This document shows positions 33,919 to 46,293 of a stretch of 64,000 nt of DNA, piece by piece. Numbering within the stretch: position 1 is the first letter of the stretch; every line of letters begins with the position of its first letter. The stretch is from NCBI RefSeq assembly GCF_010389155.1, contig NC_057768.1, positions 8,926,501 through 8,990,500 of the forward strand, read 5' to 3'. Source of the DNA: Erigeron canadensis. Lineage: Eukaryota > Streptophyta > Magnoliopsida > Asterales > Asteraceae. Made by a program: the position numbers and the translations under genes. The notes beneath the pieces were generated by a model. The model did not search any database. It was given only the letters and a program-made list of their open reading frames with translations, and was not told the DNA's origin.

Positions 33919-35127
33919 GGTCCTTATGGTTTGTCACATTCGCATTTTGCTCCCTGTGCTTTTTTTTCGTTGCAACTGGTCCCTGTCTTTTTCATTTTCG
34001 TTGCCAGAAGCCCTTGACACTAACTTCTGTTAAATTTGGTCATTAAAACCCTTCACGTGCAAACCATACGAGGGTATAATCGTCCGTTAATACGAAAAAG
34101 GGGCAAGGACCGGTTGCAACTAAAAACCTCATACCCAAGATCTGTTATCATCTTCCAAGCCAACATATATACAAAGATTTATGGGTTTTTCAGTTCGAAA
34201 ACCATTTGCCAAAAGCAATACATAATCAGATTCCATTATTATAATGATGATTCTCTACAACAATTTATAATCTATATATATATATATATATTAAGGAGCT
34301 TTTGAGATCGAAAAGGCACGTTACCCACCGCCTTCTGATTTCCCGGCCAACCACCGTCACACACCTCTGCTACTAACAACGTCGTCCTCCCCTGCCGGAA
34401 ACAACAACCGTCGCCCTCCCCTAACGGAAACAACCACCGCCACCTACTCAGTCAAAAATAGTCAGTCCACCACAACATGGAAACACCGCCACCCATTACT
34501 GGAAGCCACAGACGAAACAAATCTCCACCGCCAATAACCGGAAGCCACAGCCGGAAACAATTATGGAGTTAGTAATTTGATTTGGTCAGGTGGTTGGTAA
34601 TTCATCTTTTAAGAATTGCATATATGATAAGGTTCTTGTGGTGATGATTTGTTTTCTTCTTGTTGATATTGATTTTTTATTTTTATTTGATATGGTAAAA
34701 TGAAAACTTAATAATAGAAGTAGAAAGGGGATATTTGTGGTATGTATATTAGGATGGGAAAAATATCTATATTTATATATAGAACTAGAAAGATCTTGAT
34801 TTGTTATTAGGATTTAATTAGTAAAGATGGATTTATTTGGATGAAGATGAATATGTATATGGTGATGGTTATGTTTTTGTAGCAGGATGAATTGATGAAA
34901 GAACAGAGAAAAACAAAGTAAAAAATTGAAACAAATCATATTTGGACTTTGAGGGTGGAAAAGACTTAAGTGCCCTCACATGAAGGTCACGTGTGGGGCT
35001 TAACGACCAAAATTAACAGAAGTTAGTGTCAGGAGCTTCTGGCAACGAAAACGAAAAAGACAGGGACCCGTTGCAACGAAAAAAAAGCACAGGGAGCAAA
35101 ATGCAAATGTGACAAACCATAAGGACC
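33919..35127. mobile_element. Fold-back element with about 150-bp inverted arms
   Basis: The left arm starts GGTCCTTATGGTTTGTCACA at 33919 and the right arm ends in its complement (TGTGACAAACCATAAGGACC at 35127 backward). Both continue through the GCTCCCTGTGCTTTTTTT, GTTGCAAC and CACTAACTTCTGTTAA blocks for about 150 bp with few mismatches. The centre holds a (TA)n run (34272-34290), a CCG/CCACC-rich block (34320-34560) and AT-rich DNA, with no transposase. No convincing target duplication. Mutator-type MITE is a guess. Confidence 0.8.
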
Positions 35128-35130
35128 GAG

Positions 35131-36479
35131 GGGAGACCCTCACGTCCGGTTCGGAGGGCGGGGATATCCCGACCCTACTATCATTATGCCTTTGCAATGT
35201 TACTTGGTTTAACTTTATTTGTGACCTTACATTTTCTAATACGAGTATAATCCTAGTCTGGCTTTGTCCTTTTAAACTGACCGTAAAAACTAAGCTGAAT
35301 TTCACCTATCAGTTTAGTCTTTTATTCTTGATTGTTTGTGATCAAGTGTAGATCTTCAATCTTAATGCAGCTTGAAAGGATCATCTTTTAAAATTAAAAC
35401 ATAAAATATTCAGGCTGAGTTAGTTTGAACTGGTGTAAGCTGACTCGAATTAAGAATCAAAAACTTAAGTAATTTTGCTGGGGAATGATATATCTAAATC
35501 ACATTTTAACCATCTACAACAATTATATATATTTTACAGCACAATATACAATTGTATAATATATTGTTGTAGATGGATAAAAATTAATAAATATATCCCT
35601 TTCCATTTTTGTTTTGTTTGTCAATCACCAAATCTAGTTAGTATCGGCTGTCTTCAATAAATGATATTATTATTTGATTATTTTACATTAAAATAGAAGT
35701 ATTTTCAAAAGTGTCATAATTTGAGACCTATCACTTATTTTCACAAACAATAGGAATACATAAATAAATTATTATTATTATTATTTTTTTATAAATTTGA
35801 TATAAGTATATTAAATTGGATATTATTTTTAAAAAATATAATATTATTCAAACATTAATATCACAAATGAAGTGTTTATCATCATCTTAATGCATTAAAA
35901 ATTTCAAAATCACAACTTTTAATTGGTATATTTATACTATATCCAATAAAGCAAATGGTAAGACCTATTTTTTTTTGAAAAATTTTAAAATAACACAAAT
36001 AGGACAAGTAATTTAATATTATATAAAATAAATCAATTAATTTACACCCTGAAAAGTATAGATTTTATTTAACAGTTAAATTTAAAATTGAAGTCTTTTT
36101 TTACATCATCATTAGTGATCTTTGGCTGAAAAAACCGGACATTGTTATCCTTAGTTTTATCTTTTAAGTAGAAATTACTATGTAATTTCACACATTGTGT
36201 TGATAGATTTCTTGTGTATTGGAAATGCATTTGTACCTACTCAACATGCATTCGTATTAAACGATACAATCTGTTGTTTTTGCAATATAAGTATTAGACT
36301 TTTTTTTTTTACGATATTAAATATATATTTCATTAAATAAAAAGAAAATGTTAGTAAAATAGTAGTGGTACACGAAATTATATTAATTATTTAATGAGGA
36401 AAAGGTGAAAACTATTTGAATTGAAAAAAGCACGAGAACCTTTAAATTATAATTTCAAGTTCATATGTTAATTGATTCG
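35131..36479. other. AT-rich intergenic DNA, nothing recognised
   Basis: No gene or bounded element seen. AAACCATCTACAACAAT at about 35508 and its rough inverse near 35560 form a small imperfect hairpin. Confidence 0.5.
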
Positions 36480-36497
36480 TTCACATATTAATAAGTT

Positions 36498-36709
36498 AAA
36501 AGTAAGGAACTCCCAATGCCGTCTTTCACGGGTTTTGGGTCCCAATACCGTCTTCGACGGTGTATGGGGGAGGTTGATATGTAGAGAGGTTGCTTCCAGG
36601 TTCTACCATAGGTAGACAAGGACCTCCAGCCTTGCTGGGCATGAGGATCGAACCCATGACCTCTGTTTCCAGAGGCATAAGCTTCAACCACTTATCCAAC
36701 CCAATTGGT
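36498..36709 (-). mobile_element. tRNA-derived SINE (family 2)
   Basis: Flanked by a perfect 18-bp duplication, TTCACATATTAATAAGTT at 36480-36497 and 36710-36727. On the - strand the 5' end has an A box (TGGATAAGTGG, complement of about 36694-36704) and a B box (GGTTCGATCC, complement of about 36648-36657), and the 3' end finishes CCTTACTTTT. At about 212 bp it is a full-length tRNA-derived SINE of a family different from the one at 8742-9025. The identical target duplications suggest a fairly recent insertion. It lies about 280 bp upstream of the P450 start codon. Confidence 0.9.
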
Positions 36710-36920
36710 TTCACATATTAATAAGTTGTTATGCTTAATATTATTTATGTCACATGTGAATGGTTTCCGAAAAAATCTTATCTAAAGTTGAAATATATAA
36801 ATTTATTTGCCATCTATCATCATGATTAAAATTTGCATTTTGGAAATATTAATTCTTACCATTTGTTTTAACATTTTCATTTAATTATTATAGCACATAT
36901 GGATATATAGGCATATAGCA

Positions 36921-36932
36921 CGTATATATTAG
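36921..36932 (+). promoter_or_regulatory. Possible TATA box of the P450 gene
   Basis: CGTATATATTAG lies about 60 bp before the ATG at 36991 in otherwise AT-rich DNA. Position and sequence fit a TATA box, but several similar words occur nearby. Confidence 0.35.
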
Positions 36933-36990
36933 TGTTGCCTTTAATTCTTGCTGTATAACTTAATTAAGCACAAAAACACATTATATTTCC

Positions 36991-38684
36991 ATGGATTATT
37001 TCTTGATCATCACCTGTGCATTGCTGTTAATAACATCAATTTTGTCAGTCTTCCGTCGCAAGAAGAATCTTCCACCAACAATCTTTCCAAAAATACCCAT
37101 CATCGGCCACCTTTACCTCTTACAAAAACCTCTTCACAGAACCTTGGCAAAACTCTCATCAAAACACGGCCCAATTCTCCTCCTCCACTTTGGGTCCCGC
37201 CCCGTTCTTGTAGTCAACTCTCCTTCCGTCTCCGAAGAATGCTTCACAGGCAAAAACGACATCGTTTTTGCCAACCGTCCTCGTTTGTTGGTTGCCAAGA
37301 TTCTAAGCTCAAATTGTACTGGCACTGTTTGGGCACCTTATGGTGATCATTGGCGTAACCTTAGGAGGATCTCTACAATCGAGATCTTCTCGACTCAACG
37401 TCTCAATGAACTAAGTAACGTACGAGCCGACGAAGGAAGACTTGTTGTACGTAAACTAGTCTCAGATTGTAGTAGTTCACCACTAGTGAACTTAAAGTCA
37501 TTGTTTCAAGAGATAACACTTAATATTATAATGAGGATGATATCTGGGAAGAGGTATTTTGGAGGTAAAAATATGGAAGATGAAGGAATACGGTTTAGGG
37601 AGATGGTGGAAGAGGCGTTACGTTTGGGTGGTGCGTCGAATTTAGGTGATCATTTGCTGTTTTTGAATTGGTTTGGAGTGAATGGATTGGAGAAGAAGTT
37701 GATCGCGTTGCAGAAGAGGAGAAACGAGTTTTTTCAAGTACTAATTGATCAACTTAGAGAGGATGCTAAAGTTGAAGATAACAATAGCAAGAAGAACATT
37801 ACAATAATTGAATTATTGTTGCAGTTACAAGAAACAGATCCTGCCTACTACACTGATGAGCTTATTAAAAGCTATATACTGGTAAGTTATTTAAAATCAA
37901 AATCAGAGTTTTTAATTTTTTTTTTAATTTATAGATCAGTCAGCTCTTGGGATTAGTCTGTTCGCCAAACAAGACACTCATAATTATCAACCAAAAAAAA
38001 TAATAACTTATTGATCGAGTTTACATATATACTTTAATACTTATTAGTTAATTAGTGTTTGTTGGTGATTAGAACTTGTTATCAGCTGGGGTTGACACTT
38101 CTTCTGTAACTATGGAATGGGCATTTTCTCTTTTACTCAACAATGAAGACGTATTAAACAAGGCACAAAATGAAATCGACAATCATGTAGGACAAAACCG
38201 CCTTCTTGAGGAATCAGACATGGCCGACTTACCATACTTACGTTGTATCGTGAACGAGACTTTACGAATGTACCCTCCAACCCCATTTCTAGTACCTCAC
38301 GAGTCATCGGATGATTGTATGGTGGGAGGCTATCACATCCCACGTGGGACCATGCTATTGGTTAATCAATGGGCCATACAACGCGACCCGGAATTGTGGA
38401 GTGAGCCTCAAAGTTTTAACCCGGAAAGGTTTGAGCAGATAGAAGGCACAAAGGATGGGTATCGCTTCATGCCATTTGGGTCCGGAAGGAGGGGATGTCC
38501 GGGTGAAGGACTAGCCATCCGTATGCTTGGGTTGACGTTGGGGTTGCTTATACAATGCTTTGAATGGGAACGCGCAAGTGAAGAGATGGTTGATATGACT
38601 GAAGGTGTCGGCCTCACTATGCCTAAGGTTCAACCTTTGGTAGCCAAATGTAGACCTCGCCGAATTACGCACAATTTAAGCTAG
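36991..38684 (+). CDS. Cytochrome P450, CYP81-type
   Basis: Two exons, 36991-37881 and 38073-38684 (phase-0 intron, CTG|GTAAGT ... GATTAG), give 500 residues, the usual P450 size. Seen in order: N-terminal membrane anchor (DYFLIITCALLLITSILS), proline hinge (LPPTIFPKIPIIGHLYLL), C-helix WRNLRR, I-helix AGVDTSSVTMEWA, K-helix ETLRMYPP (ExxR), PERF (FNPERFEQ) and heme loop FMPFGSGRRGCPGEGLA with the Cys ligand. The intron position and these motifs fit CYP81, whose members are ER-bound monooxygenases acting on isoflavonoids, lignans, glucosinolates and other specialised metabolites with NADPH-P450 reductase. The I-helix has Ser-Ser where Thr is more common, frequent in this clan. All catalytic residues are present and there is no stop. 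The substrate cannot be inferred. Confidence 0.95.
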
Positions 38685-39443
38685 TCGGAAAAATGAATTT
38701 TTTGCTTAATTAGACCTAGCGATCTATGTATGTTGAAAGTCAATTGTCAAACATCCCACGTGGCATATTTTGAAGTCTTTCCTACCTCTTGTTTTGCTTT
38801 GTAAAAAAGTCTTATAGTTCTTATTGATGTTGGTGAAAATTGTCTGAGTGTGGAAGTCATTTGTCAAACATCACTTCTCATTATTAACTTATCATTTTTT
38901 TTTTCATTACGTTATTAATTAATCACACCACTTAAATTAAGATACACTTTGAGTGGTATTTGACCCGCGTTTGACACATTGACTATAAAAACTTAGCCAA
39001 AATGAATTGCCAATTAACTTGGTCAAGATATAATTGTAAGATATGAAAGATAAGAATTTTTCTCCGAACTATAATCATACGCACCTGCACTTCCACAAGA
39101 CTTCGACGTCCGCATTACAATTTTTTTTTAACGAGTCAGTAGTTAGTATCAATAGTTAGCATTCGATACATCACAGTGACATCTAATTGGACACACAAAA
39201 CCTTCGTTATGTTAGAATATAAGCAAATAATCATACATATAATCACGAGTATGCACAATGAAAGAATTGAAACTTATATGCAATCAAATTAATTAATAAA
39301 GAATAGAATCAAGATATGTACCTTATGCAAAGCTTTAATAAATAATAATAATAATGATATCATTATGATTTAGGGTTTAAAAAAAAACCCTCTACGATCG
39401 TACACAAGATACCCCTATACCGTATGCTAGTACCCCGACCACG
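38685..39443. other. 3' flank of the P450, nothing further recognised
   Basis: Contains the P450 3' UTR and AT-rich sequence. CATTTGTCAAACATC-like words repeat near 38742 and 38865. Confidence 0.5.
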
Positions 39444-41210
39444 TGTAGCACCCCAACTAAGGCGGAACAATGAGATGTACAGAAAGTCGAGTATTCAAAA
39501 CAAAGGATTATAAATAACATTCACCAAAGCTTTATTTGATAAAAAGAATTTACAATTGTACAAGCATGTGAACCAATCCCTAAATACAATACGTCTACCG
39601 CACTTGGATACTAAGTCCACGAAACAAATAACAAACACATGAAATAGTATACTACAATGATCAAGGTGGATTCCATTGCTCATCACAAGGTTTGATCTTT
39701 GACTCCAAAGTGCAATGCAAATAAACATGATGCATATAATTCCTCAAAGCTGAAGCTATTTCCTGAAAAGCATGAAGAAAAAGTGTCAACTACGAAAACG
39801 TAGTTAGTGAGTGCATAGGTTTTCAAGTAAATCTCGTTGCGCATCCATTTCATTACTTAGAAAACATATTATTAGATATTAACATACCCAAACCATGCGT
39901 CCGGCAAAATTCTCATCATTTTAAATATCAAGTTTTCCAAATACCATAATGCCAGTACAAGACTTAGAAAAAACCATGGTAATTTATAGAGTTCTCATTT
40001 GTCATAATCATCATGAGAGAAAAAGTATATATAAATCGATTAATCGTATATCATACCCAAAAACATTCGGTTATCAATTTCTCCATATCATCAATTTCAA
40101 CAACTTACAAGATTCCATATAGGGTCCAATACCCAAGCCGTATATTCAAAACATAATATCCATCCATAAATAATATCAATTTCCATTTAGCCAAAGGCAT
40201 AATTTGATGAGTAAATGCTTGAGCCACTACTAAGACTATTTCACGTCGAAATAATAATAACAACTTTGATAATAACTTTCCCCAATGAAATTATCATAAA
40301 AAGGCACATGCTGTCAATCATGTGTAATAACTAATAATGACGGGGTCGTACCATGGAGACGACCAATAAATATAAAGTGAGTTAGAGCACCCCATGACCG
40401 ACACCGTTGAAGGCGGCCAAACAACTTGTCGCGACTGATGTGAGTGAGGGGACGAATCCTAGTTGCGTAACTCTCTAACTACAGGCCTCAATGAGTTAAT
40501 AGTAGTGTACAGGGGACTACCGTTTGACAGTACTCAAGCTCATCATATAACAGATATCACATTGAACATACAATTATCTCATATCATAAGAAACAATTTT
40601 GTTTATCATGCTTTTTACCCCGAAAGTAAAACACATAAAAGAGTTTGAAAAGGGGCTATGACTCACCTTGATATGCCGCATATTATATTCACTTATCCAA
40701 AATGGGTACTTCCTATCAATCGCTTCTTCATACATCCGTCACGTTTCTCAATCACATTTCAAAAACAAGACTATCCCTACGATAGGACTAATACACGTAA
40801 GTTCCTATCTTAAGTCATCACTTAGAAATGCCAGTTTCATTATGTTGCTATCAATTGTGGGATCCAAGTATATTGCTAACATTCGCATCATTTTGGTTGT
40901 AGAGATTGATGGTGTAAAAGGTTACTTTTATTACATGCGTAGTTATAAGTTGTTAGATTTTTGGTAACTTGGCTTCATGAAATTCGTTTAAGTGCTATGG
41001 GCCATTACCAATTGGGTCAAAGTGTCATGGGCTTTTAAATATTTTGGGCTTACATTAGTTGTTGGGCTTAACCTTATTTGGGTTATGTGCTTAATGGGTT
41101 ATATTGGTTATTTGGCCATATGGTTTATTGGGCCAAGTGGGCCTACTGATTTATATTCCTTATGGGTTCATTAGTTGGGTCGGGATAGCCCATTAACTCC
41201 TTAGTGCATC
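39444..41210. mobile_element. Possible Gypsy (Tekay-like) LTR, ends incomplete
   Basis: Starts TGTAGCACCCCAACTAAGG at 39444, the style of Tekay/Del LTR termini, and has at about 40380-40510 an ACCCCATGACCGACACC...AACTCTCTAACTAC block similar in character to the middle of the LTR at 59114-61732. A matching GGTGCTACA end and target duplication were not found, so extent and orientation are uncertain. No protein is encoded; the repeated TGGGCTT/TTGGGCC words at 40990-41220 give a spurious open frame. Confidence 0.3.
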
Positions 41211-42507
41211 TTTTAGCCCATTACACTAAGGATTAACTTCCTTCAAAATTTTCTGTTTTTATCCATCAGATTTATGAAATGTTGGCCACTATTCGGGGTT
41301 AAATATAAATATTTAGACCCTCCAAATTTTTATACATTAGCCTATATGTCTATCTTACTTTTATGAATTTTTGATGAATTTTTAGACAATGTTTGATGTC
41401 CTTAAAAATTATCTAAACACAAACTGTCCCGAATGAGCACTGTTTGCGACATCAGAAGTTTTATAAAAGTTCTCGGGGTTTTGATTGTTGGAAAAATCCC
41501 ATGATTTTATTTTAAGTTCAAGTCACATTGAAATTACTTCCCACCAAGTATGGCCTCCTGGAGCCTTTTGTTTTAGGAGATAAAAATTGTTAAAGTTTAT
41601 AAAATATTCATACAAAATTACAGTTTTGACCAGTTTCAGTAGAAAAATCATATTGTTCGTTTGGTTTAGTATTTTTGAGTAATTCTAGTTGTAGGTTAAG
41701 CTTAACTCATTTATCTACAACTTTTATTTTTAAAATTTTGCTTGAAATGCCCTCATATGTCCAGTTTACTCGTTCCAAGACAAAAGATTAAATCTGACAT
41801 AATGTATTTTGGTTAATGCAACTCACCAATGGTGTTGGTTGCTTGTTTTAGCCCCTAGATTACCACTAACAAGATTATTACTTTATTTTGTATCTCTTAA
41901 CATCAAATATACAGATTTCAATCAATTTTAAGTTCATCAATCATCCTTTATACTTGAACTTTCACCCAACAACATCAATAAACTTAGTTTTTGCAAAAAT
42001 CATCTAAAAAGGTCATTGCATGTGACCATCAAACAGTTTTATGAACAAATCTCTTAACAAATCTTTCATATAACACAAAAACAAGTTCATTTATGAAAAT
42101 CACAGAAAATATGATCCATCTATATCAACACAAATCGAATTTTATGAAGATTCATCAACTAGGTTGAAAGTTTTCTCATAAATCATCACTTTTGGGTCTT
42201 ATGTGAGTTGAATCCTTGAATTTTTCCTCTAGATCTTGACATGCAATGTCATGAAAAGAAAGATTCTATCAACATGCCCTCATTAAGTATATTTTCAAGA
42301 AGAACATAAAAAAAATGATTTTTGATAAAGATCTTTTAGCATATACAAATACAAGATAGATTAAACAAAGAGATGAAGATTTATACCCTTAATGAACTCG
42401 GTTTTGGAGATTTTTTTGGCAGAAATTTCATGGTCCTCTAAGCCCCAAATAAACCTTATTTCAAGCTTAAAACAACCCTTAAACTTTACCTGAATCAACC
42501 TTTGTTT
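41211..42507. other. Intergenic DNA, nothing recognised
   Basis: AT-rich sequence without a supported gene up to the target duplication of the Copia gag-only element. Confidence 0.5.
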
Positions 42508-42931
42508 AATCTTGTTGGAATTAATCGCTATATTGATGAACAAATCACAGGTAATATATGAATATACTTTCTATTAGATCGTAACTTGCAATATTTGTTC
42601 ATACGAAATTTACAGATGCTTGACTATATATATAGATATCGAAAAGACACCATGAAACAGTGTGTTGTTTCATGAAACGGTGCCTATTCTAATAACCGAC
42701 TCCAACTGACAATAATCGACTCTAATGGACACCCTTTGATGTATCGGTGTGTCCCTTCCTTTCGGTTGTGTCTCTTGCCAAGAGTCACACCCTTTTATTT
42801 ATTTACATAATACACCCTATATATTCTAACTTGACACATTTAATCCAAAGATTTGGTTTAACGTTCAATACTCCCCCTTAAACTAAACTTTGATTTAAGA
42901 CGGGTCTTCAATCTTGCTTGGATCTTGCTTT

Positions 42932-43780
42932 TTATAGCAAGGCTGAATCTTCATCGGAGTGATAAACGAGGTGTGATACTTTATTCTTGTCTTTTTCCTT
43001 CCATTTGATACATTCGTAAGCAAGGTGACCAAATTCACCACAATTATAGCATCTCATTTTATTCTTGCCTTGTTCTCTTTGCTTCGTATCTCTTCCTCGT
43101 CCCTTTAATACTTTGTTAAAGTTTCTCCCTCTTCCTTGATTGCTTGAACTTGCCATCAAAAGTTTGTCTTGATAATTTTCTTCATGTTCATCTTGACTTT
43201 TGAGTCGTTCTTCAAAAGCAATTAGTCTTCCAACGGCTTCTTCAAACAACATTTTGTCTAAGTCTTGACATTGTTCGATAGACGCCACGATAGGTAGAAA
43301 CTTCTTCGGAACAAAGCTAAGTAGTTTCCTTACGAGCACCTTATCTTTCAAAGTTTCACCAAGGCCTTTAAACTTGGCTTTTATACTACTTAACTTTCCT
43401 CTATAGTCGCTTACTTTTTCATTCGCCTTCATCCTTAGCGTCTCTAGTTCGCTCCTCAAGGTTTGCAGTCGTGCCTTTTGAACTAGATCCACACCAAGAT
43501 ATTTGACTTTGATTGAATCCCATACTTCCTTTGCACTTTCATATTGCGCAACTTGCATTAAGACATCTTGTGGCAATGTTTGAAACACCATTGCCTTTGT
43601 TATATTTTTTTTCTTCTCATCCACATTATCTTCGGTACTGATTATTTCAAACAAACCATGAGCCTTTAAGATTGTTTCCATCATGATTGCCCATGTTGTG
43701 TAGTTTGTTTCGGTCAGTTTCGGGCATTGAAGTGCTATGTTCTGCTCTCGAGTTGGTGTGGATGATTCTCCCGTTGTCAT
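42932..43780 (-). CDS. Copia gag (UBN2 type) with CCHC zinc knuckle, intact
   Basis: A 282-codon frame without stops, ATG at 43780. It has the Copia gag N-terminus (LTETNYTTWAIMMETILKAH), the UBN2 core (VWDSIKVKYLGVDLVQKARL, ELETLRMKANEKVSDY, VRKLLSFVPKKFLPIVASIE), a basic linker (GRGRNFNKVLKGRGRD) and one zinc knuckle CYNCGEFGHLAYEC near residue 245. It ends HSDEDSALL*. Gag forms the particle and binds RNA through the knuckle. It lies between the primer site and polypurine tract with nothing after it, so the frame stops where protease would begin in an autonomous element. An intact gag in a pol-less element suggests selection or a young copy. Confidence 0.92.
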   Translation of the reverse strand: MTTGESSTPTREQNIALQCPKLTETNYTTWAIMMETILKAHGLFEIISTEDNVDEKKKNITKAMVFQTLPQDVLMQVAQYESAKEVWDSIKVKYLGVDLVQKARLQTLRSELETLRMKANEKVSDYRGKLSSIKAKFKGLGETLKDKVLVRKLLSFVPKKFLPIVASIEQCQDLDKMLFEEAVGRLIAFEERLKSQDEHEENYQDKLLMASSSNQGRGRNFNKVLKGRGRDTKQREQGKNKMRCYNCGEFGHLAYECIKWKEKDKNKVSHLVYHSDEDSALL

Positions 43781-43789
43781 GCTTGTTGC

Positions 43790-44240
43790 CTTCTTACTTT
43801 CTTTCTTTCTTACGTGTGATCGTACGATCGGTTCTTACTTTCTTTGAAACTCGAAAGTTTCTCTTACTTTGATCAAAGTTGGTCTTTCTTACTTACTGTG
43901 AAACATTAAAGTGTCTCTTTGACCAAAAATGATCTTTCTTACTTACTTTGCAACACTAGCGTTTTTCTAACATAATTTGAATTTGCTAGAGTTTGCACTT
44001 ACTTACTTACTTTGAAACACTAACGTTTTTCTTACTTACTTACTTACTTAGGAAACACTAGAGTTTTCTTACTTACTTTGAAATGCGAAGGTTTCGTTAA
44101 ACAATAGGTTCCTAAAAAACGATAGGTTTCCTGCTTACTGTGAACCACAAAGATTCGGTCTTACTTCTTACTTTGCGAACCACGAGGGTTCGGTCTTACT
44201 TCTAGTTTTGTATATTCCTAATTTAAAGGAATGATTTTCT
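43790..44240 (-). repeat. Repetitive leader of the Copia gag-only element
   Basis: Between primer site and gag lie about eight diverged copies of a TTTCTTACTTACTTTGAAAC unit with nested (TTAC)n. It is non-coding on both strands and would be the 5' leader of the element RNA, where packaging signals usually sit. Confidence 0.7.
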
Positions 44241-45282
44241 TCCCTTAAATAAAAATTATACAATAACTTTAATTTTATGTTCTTACTTTGTAACCCCAAT
44301 CAATTGGAAATTTACTAATCCTAAAATTAAATAACTTAATTCAAGATTTCATTTTAAATCTTTCAAATTTATAAATTTCTAATCTAATAATGAAATATAT
44401 AAAGTGAAAGAGAAAAGGACTTATTCAGATTTGATTGTGTCTTCTATTGGTAAAGAGATAAATGGTGTCCCACTTGTTGACTTTTGCTTACAATCACATA
44501 CAATTGGTAAAACCAAAATCGATCACTTCTTATCTTCCCAATATTTTTCTTTAAAAGAGCAATACCACCAAGTCTCCTATTTCTTGCTTCCAATCGGTCA
44601 AAAACACAATAACGGTTAAGCCCCTTTCTTCGGATTGCAATAGAGATGAAGATGATTCAATCACTGTCAATTTTCTTTCTATTCTTCCACATCCACACAA
44701 AACGGTTGTCCTTTCTGGTCACCAAAAGAAAACACCAAATCGATTTAGGGTATTTCGATCCCCTCTTTTCTGAGATCGACGGTTGTTTCTTTCCGGTGGT
44801 GTCTGGTTGAAATATACGGCGGTGGTGGTTTTATAAGAATGAATCACACCCTTCTTTCTTTCGTCTTGTGGTAAAAGGATTGCAATTCCCTTGAATCGAG
44901 CCTGGTGCTCTAATGCCAATTGTTGGAATTAATCGCTATATTGATGAACAAATCACAGGTAATAGATGAATATACTTTCCTTAGATCGTAACTTGCAATA
45001 TTTGTTCATACGAAGTTTACAGATGCTTGACTATATATATAGATATCGAAAAGACACCATGAAACAGTGTGTTGTTTCATGAAACGGTGCCTATTCTAAT
45101 AACCGACTCCAACTGACAATAATCGACTCTAATGGACACCCTTTGATGTATCGGTGTGTCCCTTCCTTTTGGTTGTGTCTCTTGCCAAGAGTCACGCCCT
45201 TTTATTTATTTACATAATACACACTATATATTCTAACTTGACACATTTAAACCAAAGATTTGGTTTAACGTTCAATAAATCT

Positions 45283-45841
45283 AGCATAAACCCTTACTAT
45301 TATTGTTGATTTAGTTAAGATTTAATCCTCCATTTTAGCTTGCATGTGTCTCGAAATCAGCAGCTATTGGAGCTGTTTTGACAGCCTTCTTGAGCTCCAA
45401 TATCATCCATTTTGTGTGGGATTGATTATGGTATAGATTTCTTACAACAATGAGTTGCAAGGATGATGTTTATTGATTGTTTTTGGGGTGTTCACGAGAA
45501 AAGAGAACAAGAGAGAGAGAGAGAGAAATGGTAGAGGTATGCATGTGTAAGATGAAAGGGATTGGGTCTTGTTTTCTTTTGTATGGTCGTTCATAAGGGA
45601 AAGAGGAGGTGGGGAAATGTGTGAAATTTTCTTGAAAATGAAAGCAAAGTTGGAGTGCATGTGTAAGAAGTTTAAAGAACAAATGTACTAGCTAGAATTC
45701 TATTGGCCAAAGTTGTGTATGCATGTGCTTGTACATTGTATATGTCGTGTATGTGTGTGTAAGAATTTCTAAGAATCCCAAAATTTGTGCTTTAATTCTT
45801 GTACAAATTGTATGTTTAGTTGTATGTGTATATATATATAT
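45283..45841. other. Intergenic DNA with (GA)n
   Basis: A (GA)n microsatellite lies at 45507-45527 and (TA)n at 45830-45840. No gene seen. Confidence 0.5.
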
Positions 45842-46293
45842 GGTAAAGTTATTTTGAGAACCTTTTTTTGCGAGAACCTTTGAGAACTTTTCAAATCAAG
45901 CCTAACCGATGATTGTTCTTTGCACGAAAATTGTTTTTTGATTGTTTTCTAAATAACTTATGTGTAAATTTGAAGTTTAGAATTGTGTGGAGCATGGATT
46001 ATCAACCGTTATACAATTATGTGGAGATTTGGATTCTTGATCACATGTGCACGAATATTGCTATGATCACATGTTTTTGAAGTCAATCACATGTAATCAT
46101 AGCAATATTCATGCACATGTGATCAAGAATCCAAATCTCCACATAATTGTATAACGGATAATAATTCATGCCTTCACACAATTATAAACTTCAAAATTAC
46201 ACATAAGTTATTCAGATAACAATCAAAAAATAATTTTCATGTAAAGAATAATCGTCGGTTGGGCTTGATTTGAAAAGTTCTTAAAATAACTTT

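Larger units (their letters stand above)
42513..45277 (-). mobile_element. Complete gag-only Copia-type LTR element (TR-GAG-like)
   Basis: Direct LTRs at 42513-42870 (358 bp) and 44921-45277 (357 bp), with an exact AATCT duplication outside (42508-42512 and 45278-45282). Read on -, the LTR ends CCAACA and is followed by TTGGCATTAGAGCACC, a near match to the initiator-tRNA-Met primer site (TGGTATCAGAGC), while AAGGGGGAG at 42871-42882 precedes the other LTR as polypurine tract. On - the LTR begins TATTGAAC, so its terminal dinucleotides are TA..CA rather than TG..CA in both copies. The interior carries only gag; no protease, integrase or RT. LTRs differ at roughly ten positions by eye, so the insertion is fairly young. 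Confidence 0.92.

Noticed and set aside
37134..38617. Antisense open frames over the P450 exons
   Set aside because: Shadow frames of a well-supported P450 with all motifs on the + strand.
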